Shown here: one piece after another, positions 53,281-61,098 of the stretch
Layout: every line of letters begins with the position of its first letter
How positions within the stretch are numbered: position 1 is the stretch's first letter
Assembly (NCBI GenBank): GCA_964440805.1
Contig: CAYTTR010000006.1
Span: 15,607-79,606 of the forward strand
Reading direction: 5' to 3'
Source: CAYTTR01 sp964440805
GTDB taxonomy: Bacteria > Acidobacteriota > Aminicenantia > Aminicenantales > Aminicenantaceae
Length of the DNA stretch: 64,000 nt
The notes under the pieces: generated by a model
The model's input: only the letters and a program-made list of their open reading frames with translations
Told to the model about the DNA's origin: nothing
The model's database searches: none
Program-made: the position numbers and the translations under genes

Positions 53281-54589
53281 ATTGGGCAATCGGGGGGCCG
53301 ACTTCGATTTCCAAACGCTTGTGCGGAGGAAGTATTTCTTTGATGAAGTTATTCATTTCCTCAACGGTTACTTTATCCATCTCCTCAAATATTTGCTGAA
53401 TAAAATTAGCTCCCAGACCAAAAGCTTCAAAAAATGCTAATTGATGAGAACGGTTTTCTTTTGTTTCATTTGATCTCAAGAAAGAGGTTTTTGCATAAGC
53501 TTTGGTCATGGCCAGTTCTTTTTCTTCAATTCCCTTTTCATAAAGAGAATCCAGAATTTCTTTAAAATAAGACCAGGCTATTTCCCGGCGAGCTTCATCT
53601 GTTTCCATAAATGCTTCTAAAATTCCTCCACCAGCAAATATTCTGGAATTGGAGCCTATTGAATAAGCGATTTTTTCTTTTGCCCGCAAAGACCAAAGAC
53701 GAGAGTGAACACCTGTTCCCAGGAGGTTTTCTAACAAGTAGGACCGGACATAATTTTTTTGATTGAGATGTGGAAGAGGAAAGCTTGTATATAGCAGTAC
53801 CTGACGGGTTTCTTTGGATATGACGAGATATCTATCCTTAGGAACCGTAGGTGAGAGAAGAGTTAACTCTTGGAGCTCTCCAGCCGGGATCTTTTCTAGA
53901 TAGGTTTTAACCAGAGGAATGACTGTTTCTTCTTCAAGGTCAGAAACTACAGAGACGATCATGTTTTTAGAGTGGAAGCGGGAGGAATAAAAGTTATCTA
54001 TATCATCTTTTTTTATTTTTTCAAGAGAAAGTTTGTCGCCCAGGAGGGAAGCTCCATAACCACTAAGGCCGAAATATTTTTGGGAGGCTTCGATACGGGC
54101 AACTTGAAGAGAATCATCTTCTTCTCGCTGTCTCTGGTTGAGCATTAATTCTTTGATGTTATTAATTCTGATTCCGGAAAAGAGAGGATTAAGAAGTACT
54201 TCTGTAAAAATAGAAAGTGTTTCATCAAGATGAGTGGAAAGACATGAAATTCGAATTAGTGAATAGTCTCCCTGACCGGACATGTAAATTTGTGAAGCCA
54301 AGCTCATCAATTTTTGAATTTTTCTTCTATTAGGAATTTCCAGTCCAAGCCGGGTTACTAAATAGGATAAACCTGCTTTTCCAGGTGGTTCAGCAGTCTG
54401 TCCTCCTTTAATGAGGAGATGGACGCAAGTTATAGCTGAACCGGTATCATGCTGATAAATAACGGGCAGGCCATTCTCAAATGTAGTAAGAGTAACAGGA
54501 GGAAAAAAAGTTTGAGGCTCTTCCTGAGCGGCCCAGACAAAGGAAAAGACTATTATAAAAAATCCGATTTTTTTTCCCCGTGAATTCAT
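53270..54589 (-). CDS. M16-family peptidase, non-catalytic partner
   Basis: A 439-residue exported protein with signal peptide MNSRGKKIGFFIIVFSFVWA. The M16 fold is evident (FENGLPVIYQHD, HLLIKGGQTAEPPGKAGLSY, the R-Y like pair near SFPLPHLNQ), but the HxxEH zinc motif is replaced by a stretch without histidines (LSYLVTRLG). It therefore probably forms a heterodimer with the active M16 protein encoded immediately upstream, which overlaps it by 4 bases. Its last residues AQSTQ and stop derive from a 9-bp repeat element, suggesting the 3' end was altered by repeat spread. Confidence 0.88.
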   Translation of the reverse strand: MNSRGKKIGFFIIVFSFVWAAQEEPQTFFPPVTLTTFENGLPVIYQHDTGSAITCVHLLIKGGQTAEPPGKAGLSYLVTRLGLEIPNRRKIQKLMSLASQIYMSGQGDYSLIRISCLSTHLDETLSIFTEVLLNPLFSGIRINNIKELMLNQRQREEDDSLQVARIEASQKYFGLSGYGASLLGDKLSLEKIKKDDIDNFYSSRFHSKNMIVSVVSDLEEETVIPLVKTYLEKIPAGELQELTLLSPTVPKDRYLVISKETRQVLLYTSFPLPHLNQKNYVRSYLLENLLGTGVHSRLWSLRAKEKIAYSIGSNSRIFAGGGILEAFMETDEARREIAWSYFKEILDSLYEKGIEEKELAMTKAYAKTSFLRSNETKENRSHQLAFFEAFGLGANFIQQIFEEMDKVTVEEMNNFIKEILPPHKRLEIEVGPPIAQSTQ

Positions 54590-55956
54590 GACTTTTTTTC
54601 CTTTAAAGGCAGGATAGTAACAAAAACGAAATTTCCTCTGCTCAGATATTCTCCGGCTGTTTTCCTGATATCAGAGGAGTTAATACTTTCTATAGATTCT
54701 AAGTAGCTTTTTCTTTCTTCTTGGGTATTAAGAAGCATATAACGAGCCATGGATTGGGCTATGTTCAATCCATGCTCTTGGGCCTGATGGGTTTTAAATT
54801 TTAATTGGTTTTTTGCCTGTTCCAAGAAGTCGAATGCATATAATTGAGCTTCTCCATAAAAATCATCTTTGGAGAAATTTTGTTTTCTTGTGGATCTGAG
54901 AAAATTTAATGTTTCCCTTTGGGCTGCTTTGACGTTGCGCGGGTAAAGAGTCATGGTTATAACAAGGGCTCCTCCGTATCTCATGGCAGTATAGCTCATG
55001 GTGAGAGAATGAATGAGTTCGCGACGGCCTCGCAAGGCAGAAAATAACATGGGATTGATTCCCCGGCCAAGAATTTCGGTTAAAATATCCATGGAAAACT
55101 GGTCCCCGCTGTTATAATCAGGAGCAGGAATCCCAACTAATATGTAAGCCTGGTTGACATCCATCTGGTGCTCAATCTCCAATTTTTTATCCAGAGGTTG
55201 AACCTTGGAATAATCTGGAAGAATATTTCTCTCTTTTTTTATATTGCTGAAGACAGCTCTTACCTTTTCTTCTGCCTCATTGATATCGAAACGTCCGGTC
55301 AGGGCCAGGGCACAGTTTTCCGGGATGAAGTAGCTCTGGTAAAATTCCCGGAGTTTATTTACATTGGCAGTTTTTATACTGTCTCGCTTACCATAGATAG
55401 GACGACTATAAGGATGGTTGGGAAAAAGATTCTGATATACAAGGGAGGTTCCATATTTTACCGGGTCGTCTTCGGTCTGACTGAGTTCTTCAAGAATAAC
55501 CTGTTTTTCTTCTTCTAATTTTTCCGGCTCCAATTTTAGATGAAAAATAATTTCTTTTTGATTTTTTAGAGCAAATTCTAAATGTTCGGAAGAGACTGTG
55601 ATTTCGAATAAAGATAAATCTCGACCCGTGTGGGCGTTATAATAGCCGCCATGCCGTCTGATGTCAGCTCCTATTTCCTCCCCTGTTCGGAATTCTGTTC
55701 CCCTGAACAGAATGTAATGTTCAAGGATATGAATGAGGCCATTGGTTTCGTCCGTCTCGTCTTTTGAGCCGACATTGACTCCTAAAACACAGTGGACCAA
55801 AGGTAGATCTCCTCTTTTATAGAGAAAGACCTTAAGCCCGTTCTCCAGTTCAAAAAAATGGGTGGCTCTTTCCTCTTCGGTGAAGAGTAATGGAGTGGTC
55901 AGAAAAATAATAATAATAGCAGAAATTATTTTCCGCATCATGCTTTCATCATACAT
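54586..55956 (-). CDS. M16-family zinc peptidase, catalytic subunit
   Basis: The active partner of the preceding protein. I place the start at 55956 (MYDESMMRKIISAI), with AGGA about 9 bases upstream; ATGs at 55941 and 55938 are close alternatives. A longer frame would run into the divergent regulator gene. A signal peptide (IISAIIIIFLTTPLLF) directs it to the periplasm. The inverted zinc motif HxxEH is HILEH in GLIHILEHYILFRGTEFR, with the third ligand Glu in EEKQVILEELSQTEDD. About 456 residues. Two-gene M16 pairs usually degrade short peptides. Confidence 0.9.
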   Translation of the reverse strand: MYDESMMRKIISAIIIIFLTTPLLFTEEERATHFFELENGLKVFLYKRGDLPLVHCVLGVNVGSKDETDETNGLIHILEHYILFRGTEFRTGEEIGADIRRHGGYYNAHTGRDLSLFEITVSSEHLEFALKNQKEIIFHLKLEPEKLEEEKQVILEELSQTEDDPVKYGTSLVYQNLFPNHPYSRPIYGKRDSIKTANVNKLREFYQSYFIPENCALALTGRFDINEAEEKVRAVFSNIKKERNILPDYSKVQPLDKKLEIEHQMDVNQAYILVGIPAPDYNSGDQFSMDILTEILGRGINPMLFSALRGRRELIHSLTMSYTAMRYGGALVITMTLYPRNVKAAQRETLNFLRSTRKQNFSKDDFYGEAQLYAFDFLEQAKNQLKFKTHQAQEHGLNIAQSMARYMLLNTQEERKSYLESIESINSSDIRKTAGEYLSRGNFVFVTILPLKEKKS

Positions 55957-56061
55957 AAAAGTTTTTCCTGGAACAAGAAGTAAAAAAGTTTGAATTAAAC
56001 GTATGTTCCAGGTTTTTTTATAGTATGTTAAAATATCATATAAATAATAGGAAATAGAATT

Positions 56062-57519
56062 ATGACTCAAAAAATCCGGGCGAAAATACTGGTGGTGGAT
56101 GATGAGGAAAACATCCGGAAAAGCCTGAAGATGATCTTGGAATATGAAGGCTATCAATTTTATGAATCAGTCAGCGGAGAAGATGCATTAGAGCTAAGTG
56201 AGGACATTGTCGGTTTGGATTTGATTCTATTGGATGTAAAACTTCCAGGAAAGGATGGTTTGGAGATCTTGTCTGAACTCAAAAAAAGACCCTATTCTCC
56301 GGAAGTAATTATGATTTCTGGGCATGGAACTATACAGACAGCAGTGGATGCCACTAAACTGGGGGCTTTTGATTTCTTAGAGAAACCTCTTCACCGTGAA
56401 CGGGTTCTTCTCAGTATCCGCAATGCTCTGAACCAGAAAAGGTTGAAATTTGAATGTCAGGATTTGAGAAAAAAAGCAGAAAAAAGATATGACTTAGTGG
56501 GCAATCATTCCTCCATGAAAAAACTCTGGGAGGAAATTCTTAAGATTGCACCTACTAATGCCACTGTGTTGATTCAGGGAGAAAGTGGAACCGGAAAAGA
56601 GCTTATAGCCCGCTTTATTCATAAGAATTCTCACCGGTCCGAAGCTCCATTCATTCAAGTAAATTGCGCCGCCATCCCAGAGGAGTTGATAGAAAGTGAG
56701 TTGTTCGGTCATGTAAAAGGAGCTTTTACCGGAGCAACTGAGAAAAAATTAGGCAAGTTTGAGCTGGCCGATGGAGGGACTATTTTTCTTGATGAAGTAG
56801 GAGATATGAGCCTTATGACTCAGGCAAAAGTTTTGAGAGTCCTCGAAGAAGGAGAAGTTCAAAAAGTAGGTTCAACAAAAATTCAAAAAGTTGATGTGCG
56901 CGTCATCTCTGCTACTAACAAGGAACTCAAAACAGAAATTAAAGAAGGCCGTTTTAGGGAAGATTTGTTTTTCCGCTTGAATGTTGTACCCCTGTATGCC
57001 CCCTCCCTTCGTGAACATAAAGAAGACATCCCTCTTCTGGTGGAATATTTCAGCCAGGTTTTTGCTGAGGAGAACAATTTCAAAGAAAAAAAATTCAGCC
57101 ATGATGCTCTGGAGGCCATGATGAAATATCCTTGGAAGGGAAATGTCCGCGAGCTGAAAAACGTAGTTGAGAGATTGATAATAACAGTGGAATCTGATAT
57201 TATAAAAAAAACAGATTTGCCTGAGCATATAAGAGGGGACAGACACGTATTTCTCCCAGATATAAAATCAGTTAGCAGTCTTAAAGGATTCAGAGACTTG
57301 GCTGAAAAGGAATTCATTCTAACTAAACTTAAAGAAAACAACTGGAATATTTCCCAGACTGCAAGAGAGATCGATACTCCCCGAAGCAATCTATATAAAA
57401 AGCTTGAACAATATGGTATAAAAATAAAGGCTGGAGTAGGCGAGGTGGTTGCCTCTTCATCAGTGAAAGATGAAGAAGGGGAGGAAAGTCCGAACTCCAG
57501 AGGGCAGGGTGGTCGCTAA
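56062..57519 (+). CDS. Sigma-54-dependent response regulator (NtrC family)
   Basis: A 485-residue activator. The receiver (about 1-120) has Asp13-Asp14 and phosphoacceptor Asp58 (LILLDVKLPG) and the conserved Lys in FLEKPLHRE. The AAA+ domain has Walker A GESGTGKE, the sigma-54 contact loop GAFTGA, and GGTIFLDEVGDM. A Fis-type helix-turn-helix ends the conserved part (WNISQTAREIDTPRSNLYKK). From about residue 456 the protein is encoded within rnpB and is of low complexity, so the functional end is probably near 455. No partner kinase is adjacent. It is divergent from the M16 pair. Confidence 0.94.
   Translation: MTQKIRAKILVVDDEENIRKSLKMILEYEGYQFYESVSGEDALELSEDIVGLDLILLDVKLPGKDGLEILSELKKRPYSPEVIMISGHGTIQTAVDATKLGAFDFLEKPLHRERVLLSIRNALNQKRLKFECQDLRKKAEKRYDLVGNHSSMKKLWEEILKIAPTNATVLIQGESGTGKELIARFIHKNSHRSEAPFIQVNCAAIPEELIESELFGHVKGAFTGATEKKLGKFELADGGTIFLDEVGDMSLMTQAKVLRVLEEGEVQKVGSTKIQKVDVRVISATNKELKTEIKEGRFREDLFFRLNVVPLYAPSLREHKEDIPLLVEYFSQVFAEENNFKEKKFSHDALEAMMKYPWKGNVRELKNVVERLIITVESDIIKKTDLPEHIRGDRHVFLPDIKSVSSLKGFRDLAEKEFILTKLKENNWNISQTAREIDTPRSNLYKKLEQYGIKIKAGVGEVVASSSVKDEEGEESPNSRGQGGR
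57414..57422 (+). promoter_or_regulatory. Extended -10 promoter for rnpB inside the regulator gene
   Basis: TGG then TATAAA at 57417-57422, six bases before the first base of the predicted P1 stem. The -35 region is weak. It lies within codons for the regulator's last helix. Confidence 0.45.
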
Positions 57520-57803
57520 CGGCGACTCCGGGTAACTGGAGGAAAGTGCCACAGAAAACAAACCGCTTGGCAGATTTGTTGCTGAGTAAGGGTGAAAAGG
57601 TGAGGTAAGAGCTCACCGCTTCAGTGGTGACACTGGAGGCACGGTAAACCCCATCCGGAGCAAGACCGAATTAGCCCCAAATGAGGCTGCCCGTCTCGGG
57701 GCGGGTAGGTCGCTTGCCTCCTTTAGTAATCAAGGAGCCAGATAAATAATCACCTCCGCCTATTCAGGCGGAAACAGAATTCGGCTTACGTCCTGCTCCA
57801 GCC
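57429..57803 (+). ncRNA. rnpB: RNase P RNA (bacterial class A)
   Basis: The catalytic RNA of RNase P, which trims 5' leaders of tRNA precursors. GGCTGGAGTAGG at 57429-57440 pairs over 12 bases with CCTGCTCCAGCC at 57792-57803, closing stem P1. Conserved blocks follow in order: GAGGAAAGTCC at 57480, CCACAGAAAAC, GGTAAGAGCTCACCGC, GGCACGGTAAACCCCATC, GAGCAAGACC and TTCGGCTTACGTCC. The length of about 375 bases is normal. Its first 91 bases are also the last codons of the sigma-54 regulator on the same strand. Confidence 0.97.
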
Positions 57804-57819
57804 CTTTATTAGTATATTC

Positions 57820-57947
57820 AGTTTGTCTCGTTAATCTGGTTTATCTGGTTTGTAAAGGGAATAAAAAAGACAAACGAGATAGAGGGGCGAGATGAGCAGG
57901 AAGAGTTTATTGCATTTGTTGAGTTAATAGCGTTTATCGCGTTCATT
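57820..57947. repeat. Composite 9-bp repeat element with G-rich core
   Basis: T-rich units AGTTTGTCT, CGTTAATCT, GGTTTATCT, GGTTTGTAA (57820-57855), then the reverse unit AAACGAGAT (57872-57880), a core AGAGGGGCGAGATGAGCAGG, and five units GAGTTTATT, GCATTTGTT, GAGTTAATA, GCGTTTATC, GCGTTCATT (57903-57947). The order matches 53114-53280. A further GCGAGCGGAGCGAGC lies at 57970. No gene is present between rnpB and nuoN. Confidence 0.75.
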
Positions 57948-58090
57948 TTGAAAATGCTTGTCATCATGGGCGAGCGGAGCGAGCTTGATGATCCCATTGT
58001 AGAGCGGGAAAGACATTCTGTAGCTGTAGCGCCCTTGAAAATGAAATTCAACTTAAGAGAAAGCAGGAGAATTAAAAAAACAGAAGGTTG

Positions 58091-59521
58091 TTAAGGTAAA
58101 AAGCTTATTGCCTGGCGGATCCAGACCAGGATATTCCCGGGAAATAATCCTAAACGAAGAACTCCATAAAGACAGAGAAACATAACCAGATAAACACCAG
58201 GGTTATCCGTCTGTATGGGAAGAGGTCTGGTGGCTTGTTTCATGTACATGTAAACAACAACCCGGAGATAATAATAAACCGAAATCAATGAAGCAATGAC
58301 TGCTATAACTACCAATGGTACCAGTCCTTTTTCGACTGCAGAAGCAAAAACATAGAATTTTGCCAGAAATCCTCCTGTAGGAGGGAATCCTGCCAAAGAA
58401 AGAAGAAAAACGGTCATCATAGCTCCGATCCATGGATACTGAAAGCCAAGGCCGGCATAATCATCAAGGTCAAGATATTCTTCTCCCTTTCTTTCCAGGG
58501 CGATGACAGCAGAGAAAGCTCCGATATTCATAAAAAGATAGACAGCCAAGTAGAAAATCAAACTGGAGAAATCACCGGCAAGAACAGCCACCAGAAGGTA
58601 GCCGGCATGGGCAATGCTGGAATAAGCCAACAATCTCTTGATGTTTGATTGTCTCAAGGCAGTCAAATTTCCTACTAACATGGTCAGGACAGCAATAATT
58701 CCTAAAGACCAGAAAAAGCCTTCTGAATTCTGGATCTCTGGGTGAAAGAGGCTGAAGATACGAATAAAGATAGCAAAACCGACAGCTTTCGGACCAATAG
58801 AAAAGAAGGCGCTTATTGGTGTTGGAGCGCCTTGGTAAACATCAGGAGTCCACATATGAAAAGGTACCAAGGCGATTTTGAAGCCGAAACCGACAATGAC
58901 TAAGCCCAATCCTGCTGTTCCCATAAGTGATAGGTTGTTGACTGATTGAAATTGATTTATTATTTTTGGGATTTCCAGGCTTCTGGAAAACCCGAAAAGC
59001 AGCGCCAATCCGAATACCAGGAGAGCAGAGGCAAAACTTCCCAAAAGAAAGTATTTCATGGCAGCTTCCGATGAACGTTGGCTTTCTGTTTTAAGACCGG
59101 CTAAAGCATAGCTGGAAAGGGAAAGAACTTCCAACCCCAGAAAAATAACCAGCAGGTCAAGGGAACTGACCATTATTATCATTCCGGAGAGGCTAAAAAG
59201 AAGAAGTGCATAGTACTCACCGTAATTGGAGCCCTGGAGAGAGATATATTTTAAAGAGCTAAGGATAACCAAAGAAGTAGCGGCAAGGAATATGTAAACG
59301 AAAATCAAGGCAAAATTATCAAACAGAAGATTTCCCCCAAAAAAAGATATGTTCTTCATCCATAACTGTGAGCAGACAAAGGCACATCCAGCCAGAAATA
59401 ATATTGAGATATAACCAAGATAACTCTTTTCCGGGCGGCGCAGGAAAACTTCCAGAATAAGAACCAGCAAAGCAGCTCCAACCACAATCAAGAGAGGATA
59501 GAGAGCAGAAAAACTATTCAT
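58091..59521 (-). CDS. nuoN: NADH-quinone oxidoreductase subunit N
   Basis: Antiporter-like membrane subunit of complex I, 476 residues with about 14 hydrophobic segments. The conserved glutamate is in VIFLGLEVLSLSSYALAGL, the lysine helix in GFGFKIALVPFHMWTPDVYQ, and the later lysine in NIKRLLAYSSIAHAGYLL, all marking proton-channel elements. It overlaps nuoM by 8 bases and is the last gene of nuoJKLMN. Confidence 0.96.
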   Translation of the reverse strand: MNSFSALYPLLIVVGAALLVLILEVFLRRPEKSYLGYISILFLAGCAFVCSQLWMKNISFFGGNLLFDNFALIFVYIFLAATSLVILSSLKYISLQGSNYGEYYALLLFSLSGMIIMVSSLDLLVIFLGLEVLSLSSYALAGLKTESQRSSEAAMKYFLLGSFASALLVFGLALLFGFSRSLEIPKIINQFQSVNNLSLMGTAGLGLVIVGFGFKIALVPFHMWTPDVYQGAPTPISAFFSIGPKAVGFAIFIRIFSLFHPEIQNSEGFFWSLGIIAVLTMLVGNLTALRQSNIKRLLAYSSIAHAGYLLVAVLAGDFSSLIFYLAVYLFMNIGAFSAVIALERKGEEYLDLDDYAGLGFQYPWIGAMMTVFLLSLAGFPPTGGFLAKFYVFASAVEKGLVPLVVIAVIASLISVYYYLRVVVYMYMKQATRPLPIQTDNPGVYLVMFLCLYGVLRLGLFPGNILVWIRQAISFLP

Positions 59522-61097
59522 TTTCCAGTTTTTCCTTGTTAACGTTAAGATAAATAGTATTAGTTTCTTGTTTAAGGGTAACCGGGGCGGATGACCTGCT
59601 TTTCTGGAAATAGCCTTTGCCTTCCTTGACTTGATTCAGCAGATTTTCAACTGAGGCATCCATTTTTCTGAGAAATGGTTGAGGATATATTCCCATTATT
59701 ATCACCATGATGATAATAGGAACCAGATAAATAATTTCCCTCAGGTTGAGGTCTTTAAAAGAGCGAACCTTCTCATTGGTTACCGGTCCCTGCATTACTC
59801 TCTGGAACATCCAAAGCAGGTAGGCGGCAGCCAGAATAACTGTAGTTACGGCCAGGAAGGCATAAATTTTATTAACCTGAAATACGCCAAACAAACAAAG
59901 AACTTCACCGACAAAACCATTTAGACCGGGAAGTCCGACTGAAGATAGGATAAAAATAAGAAAAAAAGCGCTGAAAACCGGCATTTGCCGGCTGACTCCT
60001 CCGTAATCTTTTATAAACCTGGTGTGAGAACGCTCATAGAGAATGCCCACACACAAAAATAAAGCTCCTGTGCTCAGGCCGTGATTAAGCATTTGATAAA
60101 CGGCTCCCTCGACAGAAGTCATGTTAAGGGCAAAAGCAGCCAGCATGATTAAACCCATGTGGCTGACACTGGAGTAGGCGACCAGTGATTTAATGTCTTT
60201 TTGAATGAGAGCCATTAAGCCGCCGTAGATAATTCCGATAATGCTTAATCCAGCCAACAGAGGCAAAAAGTGCTTAATTGCGTCTGGAAAAAGGGGAAAA
60301 GCGAATCGAAGAAAGCCGTATGTTCCCATTTTAAGAAGAACGGCTGCCAAGATAACTGAACCGGCAGTGGGTGCTTCGACATGGGCATCGGGCAGCCAGG
60401 TATGAAAAGGGAACATGGGAACTTTTATGGCGAATGCCAGGCCGAAAGCAAGAAATAACCAGATTTGTATTCTTGGATTAAGAATGATTTTATAGAGTTC
60501 GAAAATTTCAAGTGAATAGGTACCGGTAGCTTTAAAATGAAGGGAATAAATAACGAAAATGGCCACCAACATCAACAAGCTTCCCAACATAGTAAAGAGA
60601 ACAAACTTCAAGGTGGCGTATATTCGCCTTGGCCCCCCCCAAACTCCGATTAAAAAATACATGGGAATAAGCATTGCTTCCCAGAAGACATAAAAAAGAA
60701 AAAGGTTAAGAGAAACAAAAACTCCTATTATTCCTGTTTCTAAAAGAAGGAGAAAAATAAGATATTCTTTCAGTCGATGTTTTATGTAATTCCATGATGA
60801 AAGCACGGCAATGGGAAACAGAAAAGTTGTCAGTATAACCAGGAAAAGACTGATGCCGTCTATCCCCAGGTGGTAAAAAATACCTCTTCCCAGCCAGGCG
60901 GTTTTTTCTTCAAATTGAGGCGCCGCGGTTGCTGAATTAAAGCCGAAGTAAAGAAAAAGAGAGAGAAGGAAATTCAGCAAAACAAAAAATAAAGAACTGA
61001 AGAGCAGTAGGTTTTTCTTTTCTTTGGGTAGAAAAATGAGAACAAGGGCTCCTGCTGCCGGAAGAAAAGTCAGAAGGCTCAATAAAGGTAAATTCAT
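59514..61097 (-). CDS. nuoM: NADH-quinone oxidoreductase subunit M
   Basis: Antiporter-like subunit of 527 residues. Key blocks: FYVFWEAMLIPMYFLIG with the conserved Glu, FAIKVPMFPFHTWLPDAHVE with the Lys and the broken-helix segment, DIKSLVAYSSVSHMG and MLNHGLSTGALFL. The C-terminal 50 residues (after QPFLRKMD) are a hydrophilic tail ending KEKLENE, longer than usual. It lies 1 base from nuoL and overlaps nuoN. Confidence 0.96.
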   Translation of the reverse strand: MNLPLLSLLTFLPAAGALVLIFLPKEKKNLLLFSSLFFVLLNFLLSLFLYFGFNSATAAPQFEEKTAWLGRGIFYHLGIDGISLFLVILTTFLFPIAVLSSWNYIKHRLKEYLIFLLLLETGIIGVFVSLNLFLFYVFWEAMLIPMYFLIGVWGGPRRIYATLKFVLFTMLGSLLMLVAIFVIYSLHFKATGTYSLEIFELYKIILNPRIQIWLFLAFGLAFAIKVPMFPFHTWLPDAHVEAPTAGSVILAAVLLKMGTYGFLRFAFPLFPDAIKHFLPLLAGLSIIGIIYGGLMALIQKDIKSLVAYSSVSHMGLIMLAAFALNMTSVEGAVYQMLNHGLSTGALFLCVGILYERSHTRFIKDYGGVSRQMPVFSAFFLIFILSSVGLPGLNGFVGEVLCLFGVFQVNKIYAFLAVTTVILAAAYLLWMFQRVMQGPVTNEKVRSFKDLNLREIIYLVPIIIMVIIMGIYPQPFLRKMDASVENLLNQVKEGKGYFQKSRSSAPVTLKQETNTIYLNVNKEKLENE

Positions 61098-61098
61098 T

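Noticed and set aside
54586..56157. Longer M16 protein starting at 56157
   Set aside because: The extra N-terminus would overlap the divergent regulator's receiver and precede the signal peptide; the start near 55956 has a ribosome site.
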